This document shows, piece after piece, positions 51,909 to 61,817 of a DNA stretch of 64,000 bases. The stretch covers positions 1 to 64,000 of the forward strand of contig CANQUV010000003.1 in NCBI GenBank assembly GCA_947627135.1. Reading direction: 5' to 3'. The notes beneath the pieces were generated by a model. It did no database searches, had not been told where the DNA came from, and saw nothing but the letters and a program-made list of their open reading frames with translations. Source of the stretch: an uncultured Clostridia bacterium. GTDB lineage: Bacteria > Bacillota > Clostridia > Oscillospirales > Acutalibacteraceae. The stretch's first letter is position 1. Each line of letters opens with the position of its first letter. Made by a program: the position numbers and the translations under genes.

Positions 51909-52814
51909 ATGTCGGAGAATAAAGTAACAGGAATTATAACTAAATTAACAGGCGGCTTTTATTATGTAGAAGCCGCCGAAAATGTATATGAATGTAAAGC
52001 TAGAGGAATTTTCAGAAAAAGAGGAAATTCTCCCTTAGTTGGTGATAAGGTGGAAATTTCCGTTCCAAATGACGGATACTGTGCAATTGAAACAATTGTT
52101 CCCAGAAAGAATAAGCTAAAAAGACCACCCCTTGCCAATGTAGACACTTTGGTTATAGTTTGTTCAGCTGCAAAACCCAGTCCGAATTTTCTTATTATAG
52201 ATAAAATGACTGCGGCTGCGGTAAATAATAATATGGAACCTGTAATTGTGGTATCTAAATCAGATTTGGCAGATAGTTCGGAAATTGCAGAAATATATAA
52301 AAAAACAGGGTTTAGGGTGTTTGAATATTCATCACAACATCCTGAAACAGCTTGTGCGATCAAACCGGTCTTAAAAGATAAGATCACAGCTTTTACAGGT
52401 AATACAGGAGTCGGAAAATCTACACTTCTTAATGTTTTGTTCAATGATTTGAATTTGGAAACGGGAGATATCAGTCAAAAATTAGGCAGGGGTCGTCATA
52501 CAACAAGAACAGTGGAACTGTTTAAAACCGATGGTGGTTATGTTGCTGATACACCGGGTTTTTCAACTGTTGATCTGGAAAGATACGAAATGATAGAAAA
52601 AGAACAGCTTCAGTATTGTTTTCCTGAATTTAAAGAATATTTAGGAACATGTAAATTTACTTCCTGTGCTCATATTTGTGAAAAAGGCTGTAAAATACTG
52701 GAAGCAGTAGAAAACGGAAAAATTTCACTGTCCCGACATAACAGCTATAAGATAATGTATAACGAAGTTAAAGATATTAAAGCTTGGGAAAAACAGCGGG
52801 GAGAAAATAAATGA
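51909..52814 (+). CDS. rsgA: Ribosome small-subunit-dependent GTPase A
   Basis: This 301-residue circularly permuted GTPase helps 30S maturation. It has an N-terminal OB fold, the G4 motif VVSKSDL before the P-loop FTGNTGVGKSTLLN, then DTPGFS. The zinc-binding C-terminus is CKFTSCAHICEKGCKI. AAAGCGGGG precedes the ATG. It overlaps thiN by 4 bases (ATGA). Confidence 0.95.
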   Translation: MSENKVTGIITKLTGGFYYVEAAENVYECKARGIFRKRGNSPLVGDKVEISVPNDGYCAIETIVPRKNKLKRPPLANVDTLVIVCSAAKPSPNFLIIDKMTAAAVNNNMEPVIVVSKSDLADSSEIAEIYKKTGFRVFEYSSQHPETACAIKPVLKDKITAFTGNTGVGKSTLLNVLFNDLNLETGDISQKLGRGRHTTRTVELFKTDGGYVADTPGFSTVDLERYEMIEKEQLQYCFPEFKEYLGTCKFTSCAHICEKGCKILEAVENGKISLSRHNSYKIMYNEVKDIKAWEKQRGENK

Positions 52815-53440
52815 GATGTGTAATTATTGCAGGTTCACCTGAATACAATATAAATTTTCTAAAGACACAAATAAATAAAGATGATTTTGTTGTGTGTGCA
52901 GACAAAGGATATGAATACTGCAAAAAAGCACAAATTACTCCTGATTTAATAGCGGGAGATTTTGATTCCTACTGTGGAATTCTTCCAAAAGGTGTAGAGA
53001 TATTAAAGCTTAATCCTGTAAAAGATGATACAGATGTACTATCATGTATTAGAAAATGTATGGAAAAAGGATATAAAGATTTTTTAATTTTATGTGCACT
53101 GGGTGGAAGATTAGATCATACTTATGCAAATTTATCTTTATTGTTATTTCTTAATAAGAATAATTGTCAGGGAGTAATTAAAAATGAAAATGAAACCGTA
53201 CACTTAATATCCGATTCGTATTTAAAATTAGAAAATGTAAAATCAAAAACATTTTCCGTTTTTCCTTTAGGATGTGAAAATGTATATGTAACATACGAGG
53301 GTAAAGTAGCTTATCCGCTTGAAAATTATTTGCTTGAATCAAGCTTTCCGCTGGGTGTATCTAACATATTTCTTGAAGATAAAGCTAAAATTACTGCACA
53401 AAAAGGTAATATAATTTTAATTATAAATAAAATAATTTAA
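52811..53440 (+). CDS. thiN: Thiamine pyrophosphokinase
   Basis: This 209-residue enzyme converts thiamine to thiamine diphosphate with ATP. Motifs are IAGDFDSYCG, NPVKDDTDVLSCI and LGGRLDHTYANLSLL. It is coupled to rsgA by an ATGA overlap, a common arrangement in Firmicutes. No thiamine riboswitch is seen, as expected inside an operon. Confidence 0.92.
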   Translation: MRCVIIAGSPEYNINFLKTQINKDDFVVCADKGYEYCKKAQITPDLIAGDFDSYCGILPKGVEILKLNPVKDDTDVLSCIRKCMEKGYKDFLILCALGGRLDHTYANLSLLLFLNKNNCQGVIKNENETVHLISDSYLKLENVKSKTFSVFPLGCENVYVTYEGKVAYPLENYLLESSFPLGVSNIFLEDKAKITAQKGNIILIINKII

Positions 53441-53505
53441 TACAAAATTTGTCATTAAATTTTTAAGTATTAATATATAATTTATATTACAGTAATAAAA
53501 TGTAC

Positions 53506-53581
53506 GGGGATGTAGTTCAGCTGGAAGAATGTTTGACTGGCAGTCAAAAGGTCGTGGGTTCGAGTCCCATCATCTCCACCA
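53506..53581 (+). tRNA. tRNA-Ala (anticodon GGC)
   Basis: Acceptor stem GGGGATG / CATCTCC contains the G3-U70 pair that marks alanine tRNAs. Anticodon stem TTTGA / TCAAA closes the loop CTGGCAG with anticodon GGC. The T arm has GGTTCGAGTCC and CCA is encoded. Confidence 0.95.
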
Positions 53582-53595
53582 GAATGTTTATAACA

Positions 53596-53624
53596 AAACT
53601 GTAACTATATTATCCGTACAGTTT
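53596..53624 (+). terminator. Possible tRNA-Ala terminator
   Basis: AAACTGTA / TACAGTTT forms an 8-bp stem with a 13-base loop, followed by CTTGATTTTT. Confidence 0.4.
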
Positions 53625-53625
53625 C

Positions 53626-53655
53626 TTGATTTTTAAATATTTATTATGATATAAT
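53626..53655 (+). promoter_or_regulatory. Promoter of the pseudokinase gene
   Basis: TTGATT, an 18-base spacer and TATAAT, about 60 bases before the ATG. Confidence 0.5.
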
Positions 53656-53717
53656 TAACTAAAGTGTATTAATATAGGTTATTAGCGTTAAATTTTGATT
53701 AGTTTGGAGTGAAACAA

Positions 53718-55340
53718 ATGTCATTGTGTATGGGTTGTATGCAAGAAATCGGTGATAATACAATATGTCCAGGATGCGGTTTCGATAATACTCAAACTCA
53801 GTCAGCACCGTTTTTGCCTTATAAAACTGTTTTAAATAACAGGTATGTTGTAGGAGAAGTAATTGATAATAACGGTGAAAGTACTCGCTACTTAGGATTT
53901 GATAAATTAACAGGCGATATTGTAGTTATATGTGAATTTTTACCTATTGGTTTATTTGAAAGAGAGCAGGATTCTAAAGAAATAAAAGTTTCTTATGAAA
54001 ATGAAGCTGTTTATAAAAAACTACTTGATGAGTTTGTATCTTACTATAATACATTATCAGATTTAAAAGAACTTTCAGCGCTGGTTGAAATACATGAGAT
54101 TTTCAAAGAAAATAATACAGCTTATGTTATAGAAGAAAACGAGGATTTAATTCCCTTTGAAGAATATGTAAACAGAAGCAGCGGACATTTGGAATGGGAT
54201 ATAGCAAGACCGCTGTTTATGCCGCTTATTTCAGCCCTGGAGGCTATGCATAAAAGAGGGATCGGCCATTATGCAATTTCCCCTAAAAATATTTATGTAA
54301 CAGCATCAGGCAAAATTAAAATTACAGGTTTTGCAACACAGAATGAGAGAAAACGAGGCACATATTTAAAATCACAATTGTTTGGCGGCTGTGCAGCGCC
54401 GGAGCAGTATGCTGATAATTTTCCTCTTGATAATATTACTGATATCTACGGTTTTTCTGCTACACTTTTTTATGCTCTTACAGGTCATCTGCCTAATAAT
54501 GCACAGGAGAGAATAAAGGACAGCAGACTTTTAATGAGTACAAATACAGTTAAAAGACTTCCTCCTCATGTTGTGTCTGCATTGGCAAACGGTTTGCAGG
54601 TTAAGCGTGAAAACAGAATCACAACCTTTGATGATTTGCGTTCACAGCTTTCACTTGCGCCAACAGTTCAGGCAATTCAGGAAGAAATCTCCAGAACTGC
54701 AAGTATGGCTAAAATTGATGAAACCGAGCAGGGCGGAATGTCACATTTTTCAATTGGTATTATAGCCGCTGCAATTACAGCACTTGTTTTAGGAATTATC
54801 GGTGTTTTTGTATTAATGCAAAATCCATTGGCTTCTTTTTTTAATGACGGTGCAATTGATCAGGAAACAACAGTTAATCAAGATTGGACAGGACCAACAG
54901 TTGCAAACTATGTAGGTCAGAAGTACAGTGATATAATGTCTGCTGCTGAATCTAACAGTTCAGTAATTTTGTATCGTGCATTTGAAGATAAGTACAGTGA
55001 TGAATATGCTGAAGGGGTAGTAATGTCGCAGTATCCGGCAGGCGGTGCGGAGATTTCAAGCGACACTGAAATTGCCGTTACTCTGGTAGTCAGCAAAGGT
55101 CCTCAAATGAGAGAATTACCTGAAGTTGAAAATAAAAAACTTGATGATATTGCAGAAGAGTTAGGAAATGCAGGTTTCATTGTAACTGCCGATTACGAAT
55201 ACAGTAATGACTACGCAAAAGACAGGATTATAGCTTATAAAGACTATAAACCTGGAGATAAAGTTGAAGACGGAGCTGAAATCAGAATTATTATAAGTAA
55301 AGGGGCAGCAGCGTCAAGCTCAAATTCATCATCAAACTGA
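53718..55340 (+). CDS. Zinc-ribbon pseudokinase with transmembrane helix and PASTA repeats
   Basis: This 540-residue protein starts after GGAGTG; the ORF-track GTG is three codons earlier. An N-terminal zinc ribbon (CMGC ... CPGC, residues 4-20) is followed by a protein-kinase fold at about 40-312 that has lost its chemistry. The Gly loop is replaced, the Lys position reads VVICEF, HRD has become HYA (184-186), and DFG has become GFA (204-206). The APE-like APEQY is retained. A transmembrane helix (about 345-366) leads to two extracellular PASTA repeats (about 392-461 and 466-529). It probably senses wall fragments or partners with PrkC without phosphorylating anything. Confidence 0.85.
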   Translation: MSLCMGCMQEIGDNTICPGCGFDNTQTQSAPFLPYKTVLNNRYVVGEVIDNNGESTRYLGFDKLTGDIVVICEFLPIGLFEREQDSKEIKVSYENEAVYKKLLDEFVSYYNTLSDLKELSALVEIHEIFKENNTAYVIEENEDLIPFEEYVNRSSGHLEWDIARPLFMPLISALEAMHKRGIGHYAISPKNIYVTASGKIKITGFATQNERKRGTYLKSQLFGGCAAPEQYADNFPLDNITDIYGFSATLFYALTGHLPNNAQERIKDSRLLMSTNTVKRLPPHVVSALANGLQVKRENRITTFDDLRSQLSLAPTVQAIQEEISRTASMAKIDETEQGGMSHFSIGIIAAAITALVLGIIGVFVLMQNPLASFFNDGAIDQETTVNQDWTGPTVANYVGQKYSDIMSAAESNSSVILYRAFEDKYSDEYAEGVVMSQYPAGGAEISSDTEIAVTLVVSKGPQMRELPEVENKKLDDIAEELGNAGFIVTADYEYSNDYAKDRIIAYKDYKPGDKVEDGAEIRIIISKGAAASSSNSSSN

Positions 55341-55349
55341 CATAATAAA

Positions 55350-55371
55350 AGGGTGGGAGTGATCCCACCTT
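55350..55371 (+). terminator. Hairpin after the pseudokinase gene
   Basis: AGGGTGGGA-gtga-TCCCACCTT; the tail TAAATTATAT is AT-rich but not a pure T run. Confidence 0.6.
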
Positions 55372-55416
55372 AAATTATATATTATTAAATTAAAATTAAA
55401 TTTTTATAATGAACTT

Positions 55417-55863
55417 ATGAATAAATTTTCTTATGATACGCCAATTGGTATAATTACCGTTGAAGATGACGGAAGTTTTGTAACTGCAATATACCTAGAC
55501 AATAAAAAGACTTGTGAAAAGGAATCCAAACTTGCAAAGCTGACTTTTAAACAGCTTTACGAATATTTTGACAAAAAGAGATTCTCTTTTGATTTACCGC
55601 TTAAATTTGAGGGAAGTTCATTTCAAAAAGCTGTTTGGAAAGAATTGTGTAACATTCCTTACGGAAAAACCTGCTCATATAAGCAAATTGCAGAAAAAAT
55701 CGGCAATCCAAAAGCCTGTCGAGCTGTGGGAATGGCAAATAATAAAAATAAAATTATGATAGTTGTACCTTGCCACAGAGTAATAGGCAGCAGAGGAGAC
55801 TTGGTAGGTTATGCCGGAGGACTGAATATTAAAAAATTTTTGCTTAATTTGGAACAAGGATAA
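55417..55863 (+). CDS. ogt: Methylated-DNA-[protein]-cysteine S-methyltransferase
   Basis: This 148-residue suicide repair protein removes alkyl groups from O6-alkylguanine. The active-site motif is VVPCHRVIGSRG, and the DNA-binding helix is SSFQKAVWKELCNIPYGKTCSY. No ribosome site is visible. TATAAT ends only 8 bases before the ATG, so the mRNA may be leaderless. There is no Ada-type regulatory domain. Confidence 0.94.
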   Translation: MNKFSYDTPIGIITVEDDGSFVTAIYLDNKKTCEKESKLAKLTFKQLYEYFDKKRFSFDLPLKFEGSSFQKAVWKELCNIPYGKTCSYKQIAEKIGNPKACRAVGMANNKNKIMIVVPCHRVIGSRGDLVGYAGGLNIKKFLLNLEQG

Positions 55864-55924
55864 ATTAAGCAAAAGTTGGTAGTTTCTGCGAACATTTTAA
55901 TAACGTCCGATGTTTTAAGTAACA

Positions 55925-55960
55925 ATTATTTTTCAAATGCCGTAGTGCGGCAAAAATAAT
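55925..55960 (-). terminator. Terminator after the XRE gene
   Basis: ATTATTTTT-caaa-TGCCG-tagtg-CGGCA-AAAATAAT, a nested hairpin between convergent genes. Confidence 0.6.
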
Positions 55961-55962
55961 AT

Positions 55963-56634
55963 TTATAATTTTTGTTTTATATTTTTTTCTGAATTTTGAA
56001 TTAAATTATACAAAGAACTTGCTTTATCTCTGTATTTTCTTTCAATTTCTTCAGGAGATAAGTTAATATGTATTTTATTTTTTGGTGAATTTAAAAGATT
56101 GTCAATTTTTGTTTCTTCAATATTCATAATTGCTCTTATGTATCCCGAATATGTATCTTTATCTACTGAAAATACAGCTTGCGGATTTTCTTTGTTTGAT
56201 GAAAAGAGCTTCCTGAATAATAAATAGATTGAATTCATCAAGTAGTTTGACACATAACTTGTAAGCTTTTTATTTGACGCACTGATAAGCGTATCAAAAA
56301 TTATTGAAATAGTGTTCATAATAAGTCTTTTGTTAAGTACTGCAAGCATATTCTCTTTAACATTATCATTGTCTGTTTTATCAGTATATTCGGGTATTTC
56401 CTCGATAGTTATGGTGGCACCGCTTCTGTCTGGAGTTCTTCCCAATAAATAGTCGCAGGATACATCGTAATAAGATGCAATTTTTACAAGAAAATCAAGA
56501 CCACATTCTCTTATTCCTTTTTCATAATGAGAAAGTAATGCCTGTGAGATATCTAAATCATCGGCAACCTTTTTCTGGCTTAATCCTTGTTCTTTTCTTA
56601 ACATACTGATAATTCTCGGAAAATCCCTGTTCAT
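55963..56634 (-). CDS. XRE family DNA-binding regulator
   Basis: This 223-residue protein has an N-terminal helix-turn-helix (IISMLRKEQGLSQKKVADDLDISQALLSHYEKGIREC) and ends that domain with YYDVSCDYLLGRTPDR, typical of Cro/CI-like proteins. The remaining 145 residues are helical and unassigned. The start is the ATG after GGGGTGA, three codons inside the ORF-track GTG. It is divergent from a histidine phosphatase gene. Confidence 0.85.
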   Translation of the reverse strand: MNRDFPRIISMLRKEQGLSQKKVADDLDISQALLSHYEKGIRECGLDFLVKIASYYDVSCDYLLGRTPDRSGATITIEEIPEYTDKTDNDNVKENMLAVLNKRLIMNTISIIFDTLISASNKKLTSYVSNYLMNSIYLLFRKLFSSNKENPQAVFSVDKDTYSGYIRAIMNIEETKIDNLLNSPKNKIHINLSPEEIERKYRDKASSLYNLIQNSEKNIKQKL

Positions 56635-56721
56635 AAAAGTCACCCCTGTTTTTTAATCAACTGTTTTAATAATTTTACTTTAAATATTACTATTTGTAAA
56701 GATTTCTTTAGGAGATTTATT

Positions 56722-57351
56722 ATGAAATCATATATTATTCATTTTATAAGGCACGGAAAAATCGATGAAACACTAAAAGGTGCATATATAGGTACGACAA
56801 ATGTTCCGTTAAGTGAAGACGGAAAAAAAGAGTTAAAAATTCTTGACAGAGAGTATAAATATCCCGGGACAATGGCCGTTTTTACAAGTCCATTAAAGAG
56901 ATGTACGCAAACGGCAGAGATTTTATATCCACAGCAAAAACCTATAATTATAGACCAGCTTTCAGAATGTAATTTCGGAGAATGGGAGGGAAAAACCGCT
57001 GAAGAGTTAAAAGACGAGCCTGATTTTAAAAAATGGCTTTCGGGCTCTTCTGAAGTAAAACCTCCTAGGGGAGAATCAAATGCAGATTTTACAAAAAGAG
57101 TCTGCAATATGTTTGAAAGTATAGTAGAGGGATTAATGAAAACAGGAACGACAGAATGCGTAATAATAACTCATGGCGGAGTAATAATGACCTTGCTTGC
57201 CGTTTACGGATTGCCTCAGGCAAAGCCTTTTGACTGGGTAATGGATAACGGATTCGGATATTCTGTAAGGATCACGCCTCTTTTATGGCAGAGAGATAAG
57301 GTGTCAGAAGTATTTAAAAGAATTCCCGAAAAAGCAGAAAATTATGACTAA
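56722..57351 (+). CDS. Histidine phosphatase family protein
   Basis: This 209-residue phosphoglycerate-mutase-like protein has the catalytic HFIRHGKID, second Arg in TSPLKRCTQTAE, catalytic Glu in ECNFGEWEGKT and late His in VIITHGGVI. The ECNFGEWEG signature is shared with alpha-ribazole phosphatases (CobC) and broad-specificity phosphatases. No cobalamin genes are nearby, so the substrate is open. TAGGAGAT precedes the ATG. Confidence 0.88.
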   Translation: MKSYIIHFIRHGKIDETLKGAYIGTTNVPLSEDGKKELKILDREYKYPGTMAVFTSPLKRCTQTAEILYPQQKPIIIDQLSECNFGEWEGKTAEELKDEPDFKKWLSGSSEVKPPRGESNADFTKRVCNMFESIVEGLMKTGTTECVIITHGGVIMTLLAVYGLPQAKPFDWVMDNGFGYSVRITPLLWQRDKVSEVFKRIPEKAENYD

Positions 57352-57441
57352 TTCATTTGATGAATTGTAGCATAGTTTACAATGTTTTTTAATTAGTTGT
57401 GCAATAATATTAATTATAGTAAATTTAAGGAGATATAAAAA

Positions 57442-58512
57442 ATGGAAAATTATAAAATTGTGCTTTTAAAGGGTGACGGTATAGGACCTGAAATTGTAGA
57501 TCAGGCAGTTAAGGTTCTTAATAAAACCGGGGAAAAATTTGAATTTACAATTGAATATGATGAGGCGCTATTAGGCGGCTGTGCAATAGATGCAACAGGG
57601 GTACCTCTTCCTGATGAAACAGTAGCAAAATGCAAAAAGGCAGACAGCGTACTTTTAGGTGCAGTTGGAGGACCTAAATGGGATACACAACCGGGGAATA
57701 ACCGACCTGAAGCAGGTCTTTTAGGTATAAGAGGAGCTTTAGGTTTGTTTGCAAATCTTCGTCCTGCCGTAATATTTGAACCTTTAAAGGGAGCATCGCC
57801 AATAAAAGACGAAATTATTGGCGGTGCACTTGATATAATGATCGTAAGAGAGCTGACAGGCGGTATTTACTTTGGTGAAAAAGGCAGAAAAGAAGTAAAC
57901 GGTAATTCTGCTGCTTACGATACTGAAATGTATTCAGTTCCTGAAATCGAGCGTATTGCAAGAGTTGCTTTTGACCTTGCTATGAAAAGAAATAAAAAAT
58001 TGACAAGTGTAGATAAGGCAAATGTGCTTGAATCCTCAAGATTATGGAGAGAAACGGTAATAAGAATATCAAAAGAATATCCGCAGGTTGAGCTTAATCA
58101 TCTTTATGTTGATAACTGTGCTATGCAGCTTGTGATAAATCCCGGTCAGTTTGATGTGATTGTAACTTCAAACATTTTCGGAGATATTCTTTCTGATGAA
58201 GCTTCAATGATAAGCGGTTCAATAGGAATGCTTGCATCTGCGTCACTTTCAGGAGGAAAAAGCGGACTGTATGAACCTATTCACGGTTCTGCTCCGGATA
58301 TTGCCGGTCAGGGTGTAGCCAACCCTCTTGCAACTATTCTTTCAGCCGCTATGATGTTAAGATATTCCTTAGACCAGCCAAAAGCCGCAGACGCAATTGA
58401 AAACGCAGTAAGTACAGTATTAAAAGACTACCGTACACCTGACATTTATGCAGAAGGCACAAAAAAAGTCAGCACAGATGAAATGGGAGATTTAGTTTGC
58501 AGGGCGCTTTAA
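57442..58512 (+). CDS. leuB: 3-isopropylmalate dehydrogenase
   Basis: This 356-residue enzyme oxidises and decarboxylates 3-isopropylmalate in leucine synthesis with NAD. The family motif [25 protein letters not shown] is complete, with substrate residues in [11 protein letters not shown] and [16 protein letters not shown] precedes the ATG. leuA, leuC and leuD are not in this window, although leuCD could be upstream in another locus. Confidence 0.95.
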   Translation: MENYKIVLLKGDGIGPEIVDQAVKVLNKTGEKFEFTIEYDEALLGGCAIDATGVPLPDETVAKCKKADSVLLGAVGGPKWDTQPGNNRPEAGLLGIRGALGLFANLRPAVIFEPLKGASPIKDEIIGGALDIMIVRELTGGIYFGEKGRKEVNGNSAAYDTEMYSVPEIERIARVAFDLAMKRNKKLTSVDKANVLESSRLWRETVIRISKEYPQVELNHLYVDNCAMQLVINPGQFDVIVTSNIFGDILSDEASMISGSIGMLASASLSGGKSGLYEPIHGSAPDIAGQGVANPLATILSAAMMLRYSLDQPKAADAIENAVSTVLKDYRTPDIYAEGTKKVSTDEMGDLVCRAL

Positions 58513-58528
58513 TATTAAAGGTGATAAT

Positions 58529-59239
58529 ATGAATTTATACGATATGCATTCTCATATACTTCCTGCTATTGATGATGGAAGTAAAAATCTAGATATTTCT
58601 CTTGAACTTATAAATATGCATTTAAAGCAGGGTGTAAATAATATTTGTCTTACTCCGCATTTTTATTCTAATGAGGAAAGTATAGAAGATTTTACAGAAA
58701 GAAGAACAAAATCTTTTGAAATATTAAAACCTCATTTACCGGAAGATGTGAATATTTGTTTAGGTGCAGAGGTATATGTAAGCAATTTTATTTTTAATAA
58801 TCATGATTTATCACAGCTTTGTTATGGTAATTCAAAATATATGCTCACTGAGTTTGCATATCAGTCAAAATTCACAGGAAAATCGATGGATATTCTTGTA
58901 AAATTAAAAGAAAATTATGGAATTACTCCTGTAATTCCTCATATTGAAAGATATGAGAATTTGTTTTATAACGATAATATGCTCGAAGAATTAACTTATA
59001 TGGGAGTTGTTATACAAACAAATGTTTATTCTTTTAACAGCTTTTTGAAAAAAAGACGCTTATGTAAACTGATTAATAATGGATTAGTTCATATTTTAGG
59101 AACCGATGCCCATTCTTTAATTAAAGGAAATCCTTTAGAATATAAGCAGGCTTGTAATATTATACTTGAAAAATGCGGCAGACCGAGGTTTAACAAAATT
59201 CAGGCTACTTCTGCAGATATTTTCAATAAAACAAACTGA
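58529..59239 (+). CDS. PHP-domain tyrosine phosphatase (CpsB/YwqE type)
   Basis: This 236-residue manganese-dependent phosphatase is of the PHP fold. It has DMHSHILPAIDDGS (metal His/Asp), LTPHFY, GAEVYV, IPHIERYEN and GTDAHS. CpsB/YwqE enzymes dephosphorylate tyrosine kinases controlling capsule and exopolysaccharide. No capsule kinase is encoded nearby. It starts 16 bases after leuB and is followed by a terminator. Confidence 0.88.
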   Translation: MNLYDMHSHILPAIDDGSKNLDISLELINMHLKQGVNNICLTPHFYSNEESIEDFTERRTKSFEILKPHLPEDVNICLGAEVYVSNFIFNNHDLSQLCYGNSKYMLTEFAYQSKFTGKSMDILVKLKENYGITPVIPHIERYENLFYNDNMLEELTYMGVVIQTNVYSFNSFLKKRRLCKLINNGLVHILGTDAHSLIKGNPLEYKQACNIILEKCGRPRFNKIQATSADIFNKTN

Positions 59240-59240
59240 A

Positions 59241-59272
59241 AAAAGGAGCAATCAATTTTGATTGCTCCTTTA
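59241..59272. terminator. Terminator between convergent genes
   Basis: AAAGGAGCAATCA-attt-TGATTGCTCCTTT, a perfect 13-bp stem, between the CpsB-like gene and hisF. Confidence 0.88.
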
Positions 59273-59292
59273 GCGTTATCTATAAATTAGTA

Positions 59293-60051
59293 TCATAATC
59301 TTACAGGAATATTTTTTTCATTAAGATATTTTTTTAATTTTGGGATAGGTATCTCTCCGAAATGAAATAATGAGGCCGCCAGAACTGCGTCTGCCTTACC
59401 GATTGTAAAAGCGTCATAAAAATGTTCAAGTGCGCCTGCTCCTCCGCTTGCAATAACCGGAATAGAAACATTTTCAGAAACTGCTCTTGTAAGCTCTAAA
59501 TCATAACCTTTTTTCTGACCGTCTTCATCCATACTTGTTAAAAGTATTTCTCCTGCACCTCGTTTTTCACATTCAATTGCCCATTTAACAGCGTCTAAAC
59601 CAACAGGTACACGTCCTCCGTTAATGTAAACCTCCCAGCCGCCGTCAGTTTTTCTTTTAGCGTCAATAGCAGCTACTACGCATTGACTGCCAAATTTATA
59701 TGCCGCCTCGTTTATTAAATCAGGACGTTTTATAGCTGCAGAGTTTACGGATACTTTATCTGCACCTGCTCTTAAAATTTCATTGAAATCGTCAACGCTT
59801 CTTATACCTCCCCCTACGGTAAAGGGAATGAAAATCGAATTGGCAACCTGCTCAACCATATCGACCATAATATTTCTTGCGTCAGAAGAAGCAGTTATGT
59901 CAAGGAATACAAGCTCGTCTGCACCTTGTTTGTCATATTGCTTTGCACATTCAACCGGGTCTCCTGCATCAACAAGGTTTACAAAGCTCATTCCTTTTAC
60001 AACTCTGCCGTTTTTAACATCAAGGCATGGAATAATTCTTTTTGCATACAT
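59293..60051 (-). CDS. hisF: Imidazole glycerol phosphate synthase, cyclase subunit
   Basis: This 252-residue TIM barrel forms imidazole glycerol phosphate and AICAR in histidine synthesis. Catalytic Asp residues are in [12 protein letters not shown] and [15 protein letters not shown]. Phosphate loops are TVGGGIRSV and [14 protein letters not shown] precedes the ATG. It is 13 bases downstream of its partner hisH. Confidence 0.95.
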   Translation of the reverse strand: MYAKRIIPCLDVKNGRVVKGMSFVNLVDAGDPVECAKQYDKQGADELVFLDITASSDARNIMVDMVEQVANSIFIPFTVGGGIRSVDDFNEILRAGADKVSVNSAAIKRPDLINEAAYKFGSQCVVAAIDAKRKTDGGWEVYINGGRVPVGLDAVKWAIECEKRGAGEILLTSMDEDGQKKGYDLELTRAVSENVSIPVIASGGAGALEHFYDAFTIGKADAVLAASLFHFGEIPIPKLKKYLNEKNIPVRL

Positions 60052-60064
60052 ATAAAAGCCTCCA

Positions 60065-60682
60065 TTAACCGTTTACTATTTCTGCAAAGTTTTTAAGCAT
60101 TTTAAGTCCTACATCACCGCTTTTTTCAGGATGAAACTGCGTAGCGAAAATATTGTCATGCTGAACACTTGCATCAATAATAGTACCGTAAGTTGTTTGT
60201 GAGGAAACAATGCTTTTATCCTTTGCATCAAGATAATATGAATGAACAAAATAAACATAAGGATTATCAGTAATGCCATTAAAAAGGCCGTTTTTTTTCT
60301 TTATGTTAAGACTGTTCCAACCTATATGGGGAATTTTAAGTTCACCGTTGCTATTTGGAATTTTTTTGATAGTTCCATCAAAAACAGAGAGTCCTTTTGC
60401 ACCCATACTTTCTTCACTTTCTGGAAATAAAAGCTGAAGTCCCAAGCATATTCCTAAAAAAGGTTTTCCGCTTTTTGTGTACTCTATAACTGTATCTTTT
60501 ATTTTAAGCTGTTCCATAGTATTCACTGTATCTCCAAAAGAACCTACTCCGGGCAATATTGCACCTTCAGCTTTTAAAATTTCATCGGGATCATTTGTAA
60601 CCTTTGAATCACAGTTAATATATTTTAAAGCTTTATAAACGCTTTGAATATTTCCTGCACCGTAATCAATAATTGCTATCAT
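60065..60682 (-). CDS. hisH: Imidazole glycerol phosphate synthase, glutaminase subunit
   Basis: This 205-residue class I glutamine amidotransferase supplies ammonia to HisF. It has [11 protein letters not shown], the oxyanion loop [10 protein letters not shown], the nucleophile Cys in GICLGLQLL and the His/Glu pair in [12 protein letters not shown]. It starts the hisH-hisF pair; hisA, hisI and hisG are not nearby. GAGGTAG precedes the ATG. Confidence 0.95.
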   Translation of the reverse strand: MIAIIDYGAGNIQSVYKALKYINCDSKVTNDPDEILKAEGAILPGVGSFGDTVNTMEQLKIKDTVIEYTKSGKPFLGICLGLQLLFPESEESMGAKGLSVFDGTIKKIPNSNGELKIPHIGWNSLNIKKKNGLFNGITDNPYVYFVHSYYLDAKDKSIVSSQTTYGTIIDASVQHDNIFATQFHPEKSGDVGLKMLKNFAEIVNG

Positions 60683-60908
60683 ATTACTACCTCAAACAAT
60701 AAAACTAAAATACACAAAAATTTTACCATAAAATAAGTTTTATTGCAATAAATTAGAAATTTATTTTATCTGATGCATCATATACAACCGTTTTTGCAAT
60801 CTGTTAAAAAAATTCTTGCAAAAAAGCCTCGTTTTACAAGTTTTTTATTGAAATGACATAATAAATATGATAAAATTAATTGAATTATGCAAGAAGAAGG
60901 TATTATAA

Positions 60909-61817
60909 ATGATTACTCATTTACTTACAAGAATTGATTTGCAAATGAATACTTTTTCAAAAGGACAAAAAAGGATTGCTGCTTATATTGAAGAGCATTA
61001 CGATAAAGCAGCATTTATGACTGCCTCAAAACTGGGAGAGACAGTGGGAGTATCTGAAAGTACCGTAGTTCGCTTTGCAACTGAGATCGGATACGACGGA
61101 TACCCAAAACTTCAAAAGGCTATGCAGGAAATGATAAGAGACAAACTTACTTCTGTACAGAGAATTGAAGTCACTTCAACAAGAATTGGCGACGATGATG
61201 TTTTAACAAGTATTTTAAATCAAGACATCGATAAAATCAGGAGAACTCTTGATGAAACGGACCATGATGATTTTAAAAAAGCAGTGAAATCAATAGTAAA
61301 TGCTAAGACGATCTATATATTCGGAGTTCGTTCAACAGCATCTCTGGCACAATTTTTAGGATATTATCTTCAGCTTATGTTCGATAATGTAAGGATAATA
61401 ACAACAACAAGTCATAACCAGACTTATGAGCAGATGTTCAGAATTTCTAAAGGTGATGTTTTTATTGGAATAAGCTTTCCAAGATACAGCAATATGGCGG
61501 TTGACGCTATGCATTTTGCAAGAGATAGAGGAGCAGATGTAATAGCAATAACAGACAGTATGATTTCACCCCTTGTTGCAAATGCCGACTATATTCTTCT
61601 TGCAAGAAGCGATATGGCATCCATAGTAGATTCTCTTGTAGCACCATTAAGTTTAATAAATGCATTGGTAGTTGCAGCTGTTCTTGAAAGAAAAGATGAA
61701 GTATCAGAAACCTTCAGACAGCTGGAAGAAGTATGGAACAGTCAGGAAATATATGCAAACCGTAGTGATGTTATAAAAAGGGATATAGAGGCTTCGATTT
61801 CGGAAAATGAAAAATAA
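60909..61817 (+). CDS. MurR/RpiR family transcriptional regulator
   Basis: This 302-residue regulator has an N-terminal HTH (about 1-78: SKGQKRIAAYIEEHYDKAAFMTASKLGETVGVSESTVVRFATEIGYDGYP) and a C-terminal SIS sugar-phosphate-binding domain (about 125-255, IYIFGVRSTASLAQF). It probably senses a phosphosugar. It overlaps the next gene by 11 bases. The 226-base gap upstream is AT-rich and has no clear feature beyond the AAGAAGGT ribosome site. Confidence 0.9.
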   Translation: MITHLLTRIDLQMNTFSKGQKRIAAYIEEHYDKAAFMTASKLGETVGVSESTVVRFATEIGYDGYPKLQKAMQEMIRDKLTSVQRIEVTSTRIGDDDVLTSILNQDIDKIRRTLDETDHDDFKKAVKSIVNAKTIYIFGVRSTASLAQFLGYYLQLMFDNVRIITTTSHNQTYEQMFRISKGDVFIGISFPRYSNMAVDAMHFARDRGADVIAITDSMISPLVANADYILLARSDMASIVDSLVAPLSLINALVVAAVLERKDEVSETFRQLEEVWNSQEIYANRSDVIKRDIEASISENEK

